Below, one piece after another: positions 6,571 through 6,596 of a stretch of 6,596 bases of DNA. The position numbers were made by a program, and so were the translations under genes. Within the stretch, counting starts at the first letter, position 1. The number at the start of each line of letters is the position of its first letter. The DNA comes from an uncultured Prevotella sp. GTDB taxonomy: Bacteria > Bacteroidota > Bacteroidia > Bacteroidales > Bacteroidaceae. Under the pieces are notes generated by a model. It did no database searches. It was not told the DNA's origin and saw only the letters and a program-made list of their open reading frames with translations. The DNA lies in the NCBI GenBank assembly GCA_934190685.1, contig CAKPTK010000115.1, forward strand, positions 1-6,596, in the 5' to 3' direction.

Positions 6571-6596
6571 AATCATACATAAATCATACATAATCA
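6571..6596. repeat. AATCATACATA direct repeats, 11-base period
   Basis: AATCATACATA occurs at 6571-6581 and again directly at 6582-6592, followed by ATCA at the window edge. A third copy lies at 6495-6505, and a partial one (CATACATGA) overlaps 6563-6571. The 11-base spacing is close to one helical turn. The array may continue beyond the window. Confidence 0.6.

Larger units (their letters stand above)
6345..6596. other. Gene-free right flank with low-complexity and repeat signals
   Basis: I see no gene in this stretch. Positions 6345-6450 are mixed-composition sequence in which I recognise no element. From 6456 a Y-R alternating GC tract is followed abruptly by AT-rich DNA with GAAAATTTTC (a perfect 10-base palindrome at 6479-6488), an 8-base inverted repeat ATCATACA/TGTATGAT (6496-6503 and 6517-6524), and short direct repeats. 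It looks like the upstream region or edge of something beyond the window. Confidence 0.5.

Noticed and set aside
6495..6596. CRISPR-like repeats
   Set aside because: The repeat unit is only 11 bases, two copies are directly tandem without spacers, and the third is 65 bases away. This is not repeat-spacer architecture.

Overview
The window looks like chromosomal DNA from a Bacteroidota member, most likely a Prevotella-type genome. Three things point there. Two intergenic sites match the Bacteroidota sigma-factor -7 element TAnnTTTG and a third match sits before asd. Start codons are mostly preceded by A-rich leaders without a Shine-Dalgarno site. The proteins (CvfB-like S1 protein, LolD-type ATPase, antiporter with a universal-stress-like tail) also read like Bacteroidota homologues. 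Genus-level placement is inference from sequence style, because no search was run.

Layout from left to right. Positions 1-985 (+) hold the 3' part of a mechanosensitive channel gene of the MscS family, whose start lies outside the window. Positions 986-1279 form a gap with two strong hairpins and a short stretch that may be gene debris. Positions 4974-1280 (-) are a tightly packed three-gene operon, in transcription order: a CPA2-type cation/proton antiporter with a C-terminal double USP-like region, a LolD-type ABC ATPase 15 bases later, and a CvfB-like S1 RNA-binding protein whose ATG overlaps the lolD stop by 4 bases. Positions 4975-5276 are a divergent control region carrying two tandem long palindromic elements, two putative antiporter promoters and the asd promoter. 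Positions 5277-6287 (+) encode aspartate-semialdehyde dehydrogenase (asd), followed by a convincing intrinsic terminator. Positions 6345-6596 are gene-free and end in a Z-DNA-type alternating tract and short AATCATACATA repeats.

The genes are mostly core housekeeping: lysine/threonine/methionine/diaminopimelate biosynthesis (asd), envelope traffic (LolD), ion and osmotic balance (antiporter, MscS) and RNA binding (CvfB-like). The three minus-strand genes probably share a transcript, but their known roles do not make one pathway. I found no CRISPR array, mobile element, RNA gene or new defence-like system. The points most worth checking are the loss of the acidic ion-binding pair in the antiporter, the tandem palindromic promoter elements, and the repeats at the right edge.
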